Source: Kangiella koreensis DSM 16069 (GTDB lineage: Bacteria > Pseudomonadota > Gammaproteobacteria > Enterobacterales > Kangiellaceae). Taken from it: a DNA stretch of 64,000 nucleotides. Positions within the stretch are counted from its first letter, which is position 1, and every line of letters begins with the position of its first letter. This document shows positions 7,388 to 15,801 of this stretch, in pieces. The stretch covers positions 186,001-250,000 of the forward strand of contig NC_013166.1 in NCBI RefSeq assembly GCF_000024085.1, written 5' to 3'. The notes beneath the pieces are model-generated. The model ran no database searches. It had not been told where the DNA came from and saw nothing but the letters and a program-made list of their open reading frames with translations. The translations under genes and the position numbers were made by a program.

Positions 7388-8521
7388 ATGAAAAAATCTC
7401 TAGTCGCAAGTGCCGTTGGATTAGCGGTCCTTTCAACATCTGCATTGGCGGTCGAACCAACGTTCTCATCGAATGACGAACTTAATGTCCAAAACCGCTG
7501 TATTATAAGCTTCAACGATTCTGTCGATGCATCTCAGGTAAAAGGTCTCGCTAAAGGTCTTGCCCAACGCGCTAATTCATCAGTGCGCCACGTTTACCAA
7601 AATTCAATTAAAGGCTTTGCTGTTAACATGCCGTGTCACGCTGCCGAAAAAGCATTTGGTGGGGACGCTAATGTGAAAAGCATGAATCCCGATGGCGTAG
7701 TAAGCGTCAGCTTTAAAGGTAAGCCAGGTGGTGGTGGTGGTGGCGGTGGCCAGACTACACCGTGGAGTGTCACTCGCGTTGGTGGTCCAGTTAGTGGAGC
7801 AGGTTATACCGCTTGGGTGATTGATACCGGTATTGACGTTGATCATGGTGACTTGAATGTGGATGCCAGCCGAGGTTTTACCGCTTTTACAAAAGGTAAA
7901 GACGCTTCTGTTGACGATGGAAACGGTCATGGCACGCACGTAGCAGGTACTATTGCTGCACTTAATAATACACAGGACGTCGTTGGTGTTGCAGCAGGTG
8001 CTACAGTGGTTCCAATTAAGGTATTAGATTCACGTGGTTCGGGTTCTTACTCAGGTGTTATTGCCGGTATCGATTATGTAGCGGCCAATGCTAATTCAGG
8101 TGATTGTGTGAACATGAGTTTGGGCGGCCCAGCTAGCTCTGACGTTGATAATGCAGTTGAAGCGGCAGAACAAAGCTCAGGCGCCTACTTTGTGGTAGCG
8201 GCGGGTAATGACGGCAGTCATGCGAGCAACTATTCTCCTGCACGCGCTAGCGGCAACCGCGTTTACACCATTTCAGCTACAGACTCGAATGACAATATGC
8301 CTTACTGGTCAAACTATGGTAACCCACCGGTAGATTACGCTGCTCCAGGTGTAAGCATACTATCGACTAGAAAAGGTGGCGGTACGACGACAATGTCAGG
8401 TACTTCAATGGCATCACCAGCAGCCTGTGCGGTGATTATGCTACGTAACGGCAACCCATCAACTGATGGCACAGCCGGAAACGATCCAGACGGCAACCCA
8501 GATCCGATTATTCATCTGTAA
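7388..8521 (+). CDS. Secreted proteinase K-like S8 serine protease
   Basis: A 377-residue subtilase, gap-free paralogue of the preceding gene: signal peptide 1-21, I9-type propeptide about 30-112, Gly8 linker, and catalytic Asp146, His181, Asn274 and Ser340. The Asn/Asp/Gly-rich C-terminal tail is identical to its neighbour while the signal peptide and propeptide have diverged more. The two likely arose by tandem duplication and may differ in regulation or fine specificity. Own leader and terminator. Confidence 0.95.
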   Translation: MKKSLVASAVGLAVLSTSALAVEPTFSSNDELNVQNRCIISFNDSVDASQVKGLAKGLAQRANSSVRHVYQNSIKGFAVNMPCHAAEKAFGGDANVKSMNPDGVVSVSFKGKPGGGGGGGGQTTPWSVTRVGGPVSGAGYTAWVIDTGIDVDHGDLNVDASRGFTAFTKGKDASVDDGNGHGTHVAGTIAALNNTQDVVGVAAGATVVPIKVLDSRGSGSYSGVIAGIDYVAANANSGDCVNMSLGGPASSDVDNAVEAAEQSSGAYFVVAAGNDGSHASNYSPARASGNRVYTISATDSNDNMPYWSNYGNPPVDYAAPGVSILSTRKGGGTTTMSGTSMASPAACAVIMLRNGNPSTDGTAGNDPDGNPDPIIHL

Positions 8522-8564
8522 GGGTGTTGTCTACAACTAATAATAATTAACGGATAGTTAATTC

Positions 8565-8589
8565 AAGCGCTCCTCGGAGCGCTTTTTTT
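8565..8589 (+). terminator. Rho-independent terminator
   Basis: AAGCGCTCC / GGAGCGCTT stem (8565-8573, 8576-8584) with a very tight loop, then a T-run. It closes the protease island. Confidence 0.9.
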
Positions 8590-8613
8590 ATGTAAAAGAA
8601 AAAGAGTTGAAAA

Positions 8614-9345
8614 TTACTGCTGCGGCTTTTCCTGATTTTGTGGCGCGGTACCGTACATATCTTGCGCGCGCTGATAAAGCACCCAGCTGGTGAAAATATA
8701 TTTGTCACCTGAGACTGGCTTCTGGCCGCGGTGGGTATGGGTAAAACCTGCGGGGAAGATAACCAGTGAGCCTTGCTCAGGTTTACTTTTAATTTGCTGG
8801 TAGAAGAATTCAGTTTCGCCGCCTTCTTCTACATCATTCAAATAAAACATCCAGACTAAACTACGGTGCAAACTGTCTTGATGCGGATCGGTTGGATGTG
8901 GGTAATGCTCTGAATGCCAATGAAAATAGCCACCTTGACCTTTATCGTACTTCTGCATATTTACAGGTCCAAGGCGATAAACGGCTTTAATAAATTCGCC
9001 TAAACTGGCGTCATCCATTTTTTCCACATCAACATAGCTAAGGTTTTCCATTTCACCATCTTTGTTTTGATACTGCAGTGAAATAGCACCGGCAAGCAGG
9101 AAAGGATATTGACGCACGTAGTGAATTAAGCCGCGTAGAACAACGTTCTGCAAATGCAGCATTTCTTCCTGCCATTCATCAGGAAAACTGGTGCAGGTAA
9201 TATCGGTACTGTTCTTTTTAATTTTATCGACGCCTGCGCCGGTTTGGCCTTGGTGCTTGTGCTCACTTTTCTCGAATTTATCGATACAGCGCTGACAGAA
9301 CTCTGGATCTAATGCTTCTTTATAAATATTGATAAAACTGGACAT
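8614..9345 (-). CDS. 2OG-Fe(II) oxygenase, prolyl-4-hydroxylase-like
   Basis: A 243-residue cytosolic 2-oxoglutarate/Fe(II)-dependent oxygenase. The fold is recognisable from residue 125 on. The first iron-ligand pair appears as His144-x-Glu146 (HWHSEH) where most relatives have HxD. The distal iron ligand is His203 or His205 (FTHTHRG), and Lys215 is the likely 2OG-binding basic residue. GGETEFF and GSLVIFPAGFTH are typical family signatures. The substrate is unknown; relatives hydroxylate prolyl or other protein residues. It is a single gene transcribed towards the protease terminator. Confidence 0.82.
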   Translation of the reverse strand: MSSFINIYKEALDPEFCQRCIDKFEKSEHKHQGQTGAGVDKIKKNSTDITCTSFPDEWQEEMLHLQNVVLRGLIHYVRQYPFLLAGAISLQYQNKDGEMENLSYVDVEKMDDASLGEFIKAVYRLGPVNMQKYDKGQGGYFHWHSEHYPHPTDPHQDSLHRSLVWMFYLNDVEEGGETEFFYQQIKSKPEQGSLVIFPAGFTHTHRGQKPVSGDKYIFTSWVLYQRAQDMYGTAPQNQEKPQQ

Positions 9346-9468
9346 ACCACTATAACCCCATTTCGTAATTTGCTGTTGGTCTTTTATTAATCAAAGTTGC
9401 CATAGCCTATTATACTGGGTACATTGTTGCCAGTCCTTTTATGTGTTCAATTATAATCAAAGTAATCA

Positions 9469-10584
9469 ATGGTAAATATGATGAAAAGAAGAAAGTTTAT
9501 TGGAGCTTTGGGTGCCGGAGCAGCTGTGGCAGGTTTGGCTGCCTGCGGGGGAGCGCCGACGGAATGTAGTGACGGCCAGGTAGCGGTTAAAAGTGGCGAA
9601 AAGATTAAATGGACCATGGTAACCACTTGGCCCAAAAACTTTGCCGGTTTAGGAGAAGGTGCTGAATATCTGGCTAAGTTAATTGGTCAGTTAAGTGGTG
9701 GCAGAATGGAGGTCAAAGTTTACGGATCCGGTGAACTGGTGCCAGCTTTGCAGGTCTTTGAAGCGGTGGCAACTGGCGCTGCCCAGATGGGCCACGGCGC
9801 TGCCTATTATTGGTCTGGAAAACTCTCGATGTCACCTTTCTTTGCTGCGGTTCCCTTTGGACTCAATGCGCAAGAAATGAATGGCTGGTTATTGCATGGA
9901 GGCGGTATTGAATTGTGGCGTGAATTGTATGCGCCTTTTAATCTGATTCCAGAGCCTGCAGGAAATACCGGGGTTCAGATGGCGGGTTGGTTCAATAAAG
10001 AAATCAATTCAATCGAAGATATTAAAGGTTTAAAGATGCGTATACCAGGGCTGGGTGGCGAAGTCTGGAAAAGGGCAGGCGGCATTCCTGTATTGATGCC
10101 GGGCAGTGAAGTTTTTACCTCGCTGGACACCGGAGCGATTGATGCTGCGGAATGGGTCGGCCCTTACAATGATTTAGCATTTGGTTTATTCAAAGCAGCT
10201 AAATATTACTACTACCCAGGCTGGCAAGAGCCGGGTTCAACGCTAGAGGCGCTAATTAATAAAGAAGCCTTTGAAGCATTGCCGCAGGATTTACAAGATG
10301 TCGTTCGTCATGCTTGTCGAGTAACCAATGCGGATATGCTGGCTCACTTTACGGCAGAAAATAATAAAGCTTTGCAGACTTTGGTTACGAAACATGGTGT
10401 GCAGTTAAAAGAATTACCAAAAGATGTGCTCGATGAGTTAAAGACTATTTCCGACGCCATGATTGAAGAGCAGGCCAAAACCGAACTTGATCAGAGAATC
10501 TTAAAGTCCTTTAAAACGTTCCGCGATCAAGCGAAAAGCTGGCATGAAGTTTCAGAGGTTAGTTATTACCGAGGAAGGCAGTAA
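9469..10584 (+). CDS. TRAP transporter substrate-binding protein (DctP family)
   Basis: A 371-residue periplasmic solute receptor of a tripartite ATP-independent transporter. The N-terminus has a twin-arginine-like KRRKFIG followed by a lipobox-like LAAC, so it may be a Tat-exported lipoprotein. The body matches the TRAP receptor family (WTMVTTWPKNF, the central conserved arginine region KGLKMRIPGLGG, and GAIDAAEWVGPYND). The last pattern is characteristic of alpha-keto acid/carboxylate-binding receptors such as TakP. The start is uncertain: ATG at 9469, 9478 or 9481 are all possible and none has a good Shine-Dalgarno. Its membrane partners lie on the opposite strand at 11466-13437, with murI between. 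Confidence 0.9.
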   Translation: MVNMMKRRKFIGALGAGAAVAGLAACGGAPTECSDGQVAVKSGEKIKWTMVTTWPKNFAGLGEGAEYLAKLIGQLSGGRMEVKVYGSGELVPALQVFEAVATGAAQMGHGAAYYWSGKLSMSPFFAAVPFGLNAQEMNGWLLHGGGIELWRELYAPFNLIPEPAGNTGVQMAGWFNKEINSIEDIKGLKMRIPGLGGEVWKRAGGIPVLMPGSEVFTSLDTGAIDAAEWVGPYNDLAFGLFKAAKYYYYPGWQEPGSTLEALINKEAFEALPQDLQDVVRHACRVTNADMLAHFTAENNKALQTLVTKHGVQLKELPKDVLDELKTISDAMIEEQAKTELDQRILKSFKTFRDQAKSWHEVSEVSYYRGRQ

Positions 10585-10605
10585 GCTAAGTAAAAGACAG
10601 AGTAA

Positions 10606-10635
10606 AAAGAAGGCGCCAGTTGGCGCCTTCTTTAT
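10606..10635. terminator. Bidirectional terminator between dctP and murI
   Basis: A 13-bp perfect stem, AAAGAAGGCGCCA (10606-10618) with TGGCGCCTTCTTT (10621-10633), A-rich on one side and T-rich on the other. It overlaps the murI stop codon and serves both convergent genes. Confidence 0.92.
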
Positions 10636-11450
10636 TGGGTGCTACTACCATTAAACGGTAATACCTCCACTTTTTCCTCAAGCAATTGGGAAAAAACTTT
10701 GGAGGAATTATCAATGTCACCGCTGGTATAAAAACGAGAGAACTGCTGGTCCTTAAAGTTGAGCAGGTTGTTTTCAGCAAGAACTCTGGTTAGATGTAAG
10801 GAAACAGCATCTGCGGTGTGAATAATTTGTAGCTCTTGATTGCCGGCCACTTGTTGCGATGAAATCTGGCGCATCAGTGGTGCTAAAAAAGGGTAGTGAG
10901 TACAACCCAGTACCAGAACATCGATATGCTCATCAATCATAGGCTGAAGATATTTTTCAACCAATTGAAAAGCTTTAACACTGGATAGATCGCCGGTTTC
11001 TACCTGCTCGACAAACCCATCACAGGCAGACTCAAATACTTTCTTGTCTTTGGCATATTCAGTTAATAATTTCTTATAGCGGTCGCTCTTCAATGTATGG
11101 TTTGTGGCAAAAACACCAATCTTTCCGGTGCGCGTTGCATGTGCAGCTGGCTTAATTGCGGGCTCCATAGCGATGATAGGTATATCAAATTCACTGCGTA
11201 ACCATTCGGCCATGACAGCGGTGGCTGTATTGCAAGCGATGACCATCGCTTTGGCACCTTGCTCAACAAAAAAGTTGGCGATGTGGGTGCAGCGTTTATG
11301 CAAAATATCTTTAGGCAAACGGCCATAAGGTGCATAGGCAGAATCGGCTACATACAGTAGATTTTCATTCGGCAGATGCTCGCGGATAGACTTTAGAATG
11401 GATAAGCCGCCAACGCCTGAATCAAAAACACCAATTGGTGCATTACTCAT
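10632..11450 (-). CDS. murI: Glutamate racemase
   Basis: A cytosolic cofactor-independent racemase that makes D-glutamate for peptidoglycan. The two catalytic cysteines are visible: Cys73 (ACNTATA) and Cys183 (LGCTHYPFL). The N-terminal GVFDSGVGGLS motif is also present. At 272 residues it has the normal length. I start it at the ATG at 11450 because GAGG lies nine bases upstream; in-frame upstream codons (ATG 11456, TTG 11465) are too close to that site. It follows the TRAP permease gene by 15 bases and is probably cotranscribed with it, although the functions are unrelated. Confidence 0.96.
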   Translation of the reverse strand: MSNAPIGVFDSGVGGLSILKSIREHLPNENLLYVADSAYAPYGRLPKDILHKRCTHIANFFVEQGAKAMVIACNTATAVMAEWLRSEFDIPIIAMEPAIKPAAHATRTGKIGVFATNHTLKSDRYKKLLTEYAKDKKVFESACDGFVEQVETGDLSSVKAFQLVEKYLQPMIDEHIDVLVLGCTHYPFLAPLMRQISSQQVAGNQELQIIHTADAVSLHLTRVLAENNLLNFKDQQFSRFYTSGDIDNSSKVFSQLLEEKVEVLPFNGSSTQ

Positions 11451-11465
11451 TATCATGCACCTCAA

Positions 11466-12854
11466 TTATCCACTGACATAAGCGGGCAGCCAGGTGGCTA
11501 AAGATGGCCAGGCAGCAATCATAGCCAGCACCACAATTTGAATCGCGATAAACGGAATTACACCGCGATAAATTTGCGAGGTGCGTATACTTTTAGGGGC
11601 AACTCCACGCAAATAGAACAGCGCAAATCCGAAAGGTGGTGTCAGGAATGAGGTTTGTAAGTTAATGGCAATCAAAATACCCAACCATATCGGATCGGCT
11701 CCCATCATCAATAACACAGGCCCAACGATAGGCACCACCACGAAAGTGATTTCAATAAAGTCGAGAATGAAGCCAAGCAAGAACATGACCAACATAATGA
11801 TCAGCAATGCGGTGAATAAGCCACCTGGTAAGTCGGTAAAGAAATGTCGAATTAATTCATCACCGCCATACATTCTAAACACTAGCGAGAAGATGGAAGC
11901 ACCGATTAAAATCAGGAAGACCATGCTGGTGGTTTTAACGGTCGAGCGCATAACATCCAGCAAACGAGCAAGGGTTAACTTGCGACGCAAAACAGCCAAT
12001 AAAATAGCACCTAAGGCACCTATCGCTGCAGCTTCCGTTGGCGTGGCGATTCCATAAAGAATGGAACCTAAAACGGCGACAATCAGAATCAAAGGCATCG
12101 ATAGATTAATCAGCGCTTTCCAGATAACGGTACGCATATCAACCTTGTCATCGAACTCGATCGCTGGAGCGGCTTGTGGTCTGCGCCAGGCGACAAAAGC
12201 GATATACAGCATATAACCAACCACCAGAATCATGCCCGGAATGACAGCGCCCATAAAGAGATCGCCAATAGATGCTACTTGATCGGTCTGTAAGCCAAGA
12301 CTCTTGGCTTCGGTCATTGAGTTTGCAAGCACGTCGCCCAACAGGACTAAAACAATAGAAGGTGGAATGATTTGCCCCAGTGTTCCCGAAGCACAAATAA
12401 CGCCAGTCGCCAACTCAGGTTGATAGCCGCGTTTAATCATCGCCGGAAGAGAAAGCAGGCCCATCGTTACAACCGTTGCACCAACTATGCCAGTACTGGC
12501 TGCTAGCAACATACCAACAATCGTTACTGCGAAGCCCATGCCACCGCGTAACTTACCAAATAGCGTCGCCATGGAATCCAAGAGATCTTCAGCAATTTTG
12601 GTGCGTTCCAACATCAGCCCCATAAAGATAAACAGAGGGACTGCAATCAGAGTACTGCGCTCCATGATTTTATAGAGTCTGCCGGGCAGAAAATTGAGTT
12701 GAATCGGTTCGATCATGCCGGTAGTGGCGCCAATTGCGACAAAAATTAGCGATACACCCGCTAAAGACAAGGCAACCGGATAACCCCATAGCAATACCAG
12801 ACATACTGATAAAAACAGGAGCAATGGCATTAAGGTAAATAAAGAATCAACCAT
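11466..12854 (-). CDS. dctM: TRAP transporter large permease (DctM)
   Basis: A 462-residue inner-membrane protein of the DctM family with about 12 hydrophobic segments, the ion-coupled transport subunit of a TRAP system. Family signatures include GIPLFIFMG-like and GxxGxIIPPSIVLVL segments (here LGQIIPPSIVLVL) and LTPPFGFALFYLRG near the C-terminus. I use the ATG at 12854: it has AAGGAG seven bases upstream and overlaps the dctQ stop by eight bases, which implies translational coupling. The matching receptor is probably the + strand gene at 9469. Confidence 0.94.
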   Translation of the reverse strand: MVDSLFTLMPLLLFLSVCLVLLWGYPVALSLAGVSLIFVAIGATTGMIEPIQLNFLPGRLYKIMERSTLIAVPLFIFMGLMLERTKIAEDLLDSMATLFGKLRGGMGFAVTIVGMLLAASTGIVGATVVTMGLLSLPAMIKRGYQPELATGVICASGTLGQIIPPSIVLVLLGDVLANSMTEAKSLGLQTDQVASIGDLFMGAVIPGMILVVGYMLYIAFVAWRRPQAAPAIEFDDKVDMRTVIWKALINLSMPLILIVAVLGSILYGIATPTEAAAIGALGAILLAVLRRKLTLARLLDVMRSTVKTTSMVFLILIGASIFSLVFRMYGGDELIRHFFTDLPGGLFTALLIIMLVMFLLGFILDFIEITFVVVPIVGPVLLMMGADPIWLGILIAINLQTSFLTPPFGFALFYLRGVAPKSIRTSQIYRGVIPFIAIQIVVLAMIAAWPSLATWLPAYVSG

Positions 12855-13437
12855 GATGCAGCTCCTTGTCACCTGTCACTTGCGGAGCGGTTGCTGTATC
12901 TTCCTCAGCGCCATGCGGCAGAGGCTTCCAGCCTAATAAATAAGCCAGATTATGCAGGAACTGGGCAGTACCTTGAATGATTAAGGTAATCGGCAATGCT
13001 AACAATAAGGTTTTCAGGATATAGAGGTAAGGTAGGCCGCCTGGCTGGCTGGAACCTTCCTTGATTTTCCAGTTGAAGATGACGTAATCAAGGCTATAAA
13101 CAATCAGGAAAATACACACCGGCAACAACAAGATTAAAAAGCCCACCATATCGACCAGTGCTTTCTTGCGGTGCGAAAAACGATGATAAAACACATCCAC
13201 GCGGACATGATCACTGTGCTTTAAGGTGTAAGCCGCGCCAAGCATAAAGACTATGCCGTGCATGTAGGTGACGGACTCTTGCAGTGGGATGGCGCTAAAA
13301 CCAAAAATGTTGCGAAGGACCAAAACAGCAACCACGACCAGCACCATAAACAGGGTCAGCCAGCTAATCAGCTTGCCGGTCCACTCAGTAAAACTTTCGA
13401 GGATGTGTATTAGCGCAAGAATAGGGCGTTTGACCAT
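12847..13437 (-). CDS. dctQ: TRAP transporter small permease (DctQ)
   Basis: A 196-residue four-helix membrane protein of the DctQ family, with hydrophobic segments near residues 20-45, 50-65, 90-115 and 130-155. It forms the membrane complex with DctM. It is first in the dctQ-dctM-murI transcription unit, and the AT-rich gap at 13438-13952 lies upstream. Known relatives import C4-dicarboxylates, keto acids or similar carboxylates with sodium. Confidence 0.92.
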   Translation of the reverse strand: MVKRPILALIHILESFTEWTGKLISWLTLFMVLVVVAVLVLRNIFGFSAIPLQESVTYMHGIVFMLGAAYTLKHSDHVRVDVFYHRFSHRKKALVDMVGFLILLLPVCIFLIVYSLDYVIFNWKIKEGSSQPGGLPYLYILKTLLLALPITLIIQGTAQFLHNLAYLLGWKPLPHGAEEDTATAPQVTGDKELHHG

Positions 13438-13493
13438 AGTCCTGACTCTTAAATTTATGTTTATTAAGCACTAAATGAAAATTTAGGCACGGC

Positions 13494-13502
13494 TTATCCA
13501 CA
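13494..13502 (+). promoter_or_regulatory. DnaA box (perfect TTATCCACA)
   Basis: All nine bases match the high-affinity DnaA consensus. It is the first of three in about 205 bases. Confidence 0.6.
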
Positions 13503-13667
13503 GGTTTGAATAAATATTAACAAACCCGCATATTAATAAGGTTCTTTTAGTTGGCTTTGTAACAGCCTGAAAATACTGAGAAAATTGACGAAGGATAGAT
13601 TCCCCAAAACCTATATAGGTATATTATTATGCGTTTCTCAGTTTCCCCCAAAAAGTTTTCACCATAG

Positions 13668-13698
13668 TTATCCACAGAAATACTCACGTTGTGGATAA
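13668..13698. promoter_or_regulatory. Pair of inverted perfect DnaA boxes
   Basis: TTATCCACA at 13668-13676 and its reverse complement TGTGGATAA at 13690-13698, separated by 13 bases. They could be two DnaA sites, or simply a 9-bp hairpin; the third perfect box at 13494 favours DnaA binding. Confidence 0.6.
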
Positions 13699-13952
13699 AA
13701 AATAAGCAAAAACTCAGGCTGATAAAGATACTCCAAAATAGGTCAAAGATCCAATAGCCGAAGGGGTAAAAAGTAACATTTAGAACCAACTTTATACATT
13801 GAATAAATATCGTGATAGAAGTAATGGGAATAAAATGATTGGCTCAGCGTTAAACAACCGAAATGAATAGTTTTTCAGGCCGATTGTCTGCTAACAAAAT
13901 AGTGGAAGAAAGTGTCAGGAATATAAAGATAAAGGAAAAAGAGGAGAATCGT

Positions 13953-15632
13953 ATGCAATCAACAGTGAAGAGTGCTTTGTTGAGTTTGGCCATCATAGCC
14001 AGCCCAATGGCTATCGCCGATAGCGTTAACAAGAATACCCAGGAGAACACCAAAAAAGCAGCTGAACAATTAACGGAGCAAAGCGAGCAGCAACTGGACC
14101 GCTACTTTCACCGATTAGCCGGTGAGAACCGATTCCTGGGAACCGCTGTTATTTATCAAGACACCACACCGGTCTACCAAATAACTATCCAACCCAGTAA
14201 AAAAGCGAAGAAAGGTTGGGCTACTAGTACCGATCACGATCTGAAATACAAAATCGGCTCAATCAGCAAAACCTACGCCTCAGCAATCATTTTCCAGCTG
14301 ATAGAAGAAGGTAAGCTAACACTCGACACCAAGCTGTCGCAGTTTTATCCCAAGGTAAAGAACGCCGATAAGATCACCATCAAGCATCTATTGAATCACC
14401 AATCGGGGATCTTCAACTACACCAGCGAACCAGACTTTATCAACTATGTTTTTTTTCCAAAAGATAAAGACTTCCTGGTCGCTAAAATCGAAAGCTTCGA
14501 CTCCGACTTCGAGCCGGGCGAAAAAGCGGAATACAGCAATAGTGGTTACTTACTTCTAGGCTTCATTGCAGAAGACATCGAAAAGAAACCCTACTCTGAC
14601 ATTATCGAGGAGCGCATTAGCAAGCCCTATAACTTGAACAATACCTACTACGGCAGCGACATTAAAGAAGGTAACGGCGAAGTGCATTCCTATGAGTACA
14701 AAGGGAAGTGGGGAAAAATGGCCGAATGGCACATGAACATTCCGGGAGCGGCCGGAGCACTGGTCTCAAATGCAGACGATCTGAATCAATTCATCAATTT
14801 ATTATTCGACGGCAAGATCATCAGCAAAGACAGCCTCAAAACCATGACCACCATGGACATGAAATATGGCCTTGGCATATTCGAAACCAGCTACGGCGAG
14901 GACGAAGATAAGCTCGAAGGCTATTGGCACAATGGCGGCATCGAAGGCTTTAGGACGCATCTAGCTTATTACCCAGACAAAGATATAAGCGTCGTCCTAT
15001 TATCCAATGCCCTACGCTACGACATGCGCGAAATCTACGAAGCCATGCTCGACGCCTATCATGGTAAAACTGTGGCGGAACCAGAGTTCGGCGCACCGAT
15101 TGAGCTAAGTAAAGAACAGATGGAACCATTGGTTGGCAGTTACAGCAGCGACACCTTCCCGCTGGACATCAATCTCAGCATTAAAGACGGCCAGCTCTAT
15201 GCCCAGGCAACCGGACAAGGCGCATTCCCACTAACCGCCTACCCAGACGACAAATTTGAATACGTAGAAGCCGGTATCGAAATACGCTATGACCGAGACA
15301 TCGACCAGTTCTTATTAATACAAGGCGGACAAGGATACGCATTTAATAAAGAAGGCGGAAAAAAACACCAAGCCTTTGCAGTACCCGAATCCCTGCTCGA
15401 GCAATATGTCGGAGTTTATGGTGCAGACGACTTCCCGCTTGATCTGGAAATCATGGTTAAAGAAGGCAACCTCTACGGACAAGCCACCGGCCAATCCGAG
15501 TTCCCGCTAACTGCCGAAAGCGAAACCCGCTTCCGCTTCAAGCTAGCAGGCATCGTCATCAACTTTGACGCGGGCAAAAAACAGCTGACCATCACCCAGC
15601 ATGGTAAAGACACAGTGCTCAGTAAAAAGTAA
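13953..15632 (+). CDS. Exported beta-lactamase-fold serine hydrolase
   Basis: A 559-residue periplasmic serine hydrolase of the class C beta-lactamase/PBP4* superfamily. Catalytic motifs are Ser103-x-x-Lys106 (SISK), Tyr194-Ser-Asn196 and His326-Asn-Gly-Gly. It probably acts as an esterase, peptidase or D-aminopeptidase rather than a lactamase. Signal peptide 1-22 (ends AIA). The C-terminus has two copies of a beta-rich module, about residues 420-480 and 500-559, each with the pattern VGxY...FPLD...L.AQATGQ..FPLTA. I choose the ATG at 13953, preceded by GAGGAG and the start of the signal peptide; frames opening at 13863 would add 30 charged residues. Codons end in C more often than in neighbouring genes, hinting at a different history. 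Confidence 0.88.
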   Translation: MQSTVKSALLSLAIIASPMAIADSVNKNTQENTKKAAEQLTEQSEQQLDRYFHRLAGENRFLGTAVIYQDTTPVYQITIQPSKKAKKGWATSTDHDLKYKIGSISKTYASAIIFQLIEEGKLTLDTKLSQFYPKVKNADKITIKHLLNHQSGIFNYTSEPDFINYVFFPKDKDFLVAKIESFDSDFEPGEKAEYSNSGYLLLGFIAEDIEKKPYSDIIEERISKPYNLNNTYYGSDIKEGNGEVHSYEYKGKWGKMAEWHMNIPGAAGALVSNADDLNQFINLLFDGKIISKDSLKTMTTMDMKYGLGIFETSYGEDEDKLEGYWHNGGIEGFRTHLAYYPDKDISVVLLSNALRYDMREIYEAMLDAYHGKTVAEPEFGAPIELSKEQMEPLVGSYSSDTFPLDINLSIKDGQLYAQATGQGAFPLTAYPDDKFEYVEAGIEIRYDRDIDQFLLIQGGQGYAFNKEGGKKHQAFAVPESLLEQYVGVYGADDFPLDLEIMVKEGNLYGQATGQSEFPLTAESETRFRFKLAGIVINFDAGKKQLTITQHGKDTVLSKK

Positions 15633-15643
15633 GGAAATAACAG

Positions 15644-15668
15644 GAAGGGTGAGCCAAGCTCGCCCTTC
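15644..15668 (+). terminator. Possible terminator hairpin
   Basis: An 11-bp stem (15644-15654 with 15658-15668, one G-U pair) lies 12 bases after the hydrolase stop codon, but it is not followed by a T-run. Confidence 0.4.
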
Positions 15669-15801
15669 ATAACCTCTTCACCTTATGGCTTAGAAAGGAC
15701 GCAAAGTTAAGGGGCTCGATGCAGGGAACTTGGGACTTCTTATTGGGAAAACACTAGCAATTTATTGTGGTACGATATCCTTTTACAGCCCGAGAACCGA
15801 A

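Larger units (their letters stand above)
13438..13952. other. 515-base AT-rich intergenic region with DnaA boxes
   Basis: This region lies between the divergent dctQ and the serine hydrolase gene. It contains three perfect TTATCCACA boxes and a perfect 12-bp palindrome ACCTATATAGGT (13609-13620). No convincing gene is visible on either strand; open frames there lack family features or ribosome sites. Confidence 0.6.

Noticed and set aside
13547..14053. Open frames on the - strand in the AT-rich gap
   Set aside because: They lack ribosome sites and family features and overlap DnaA boxes and the hydrolase gene start.
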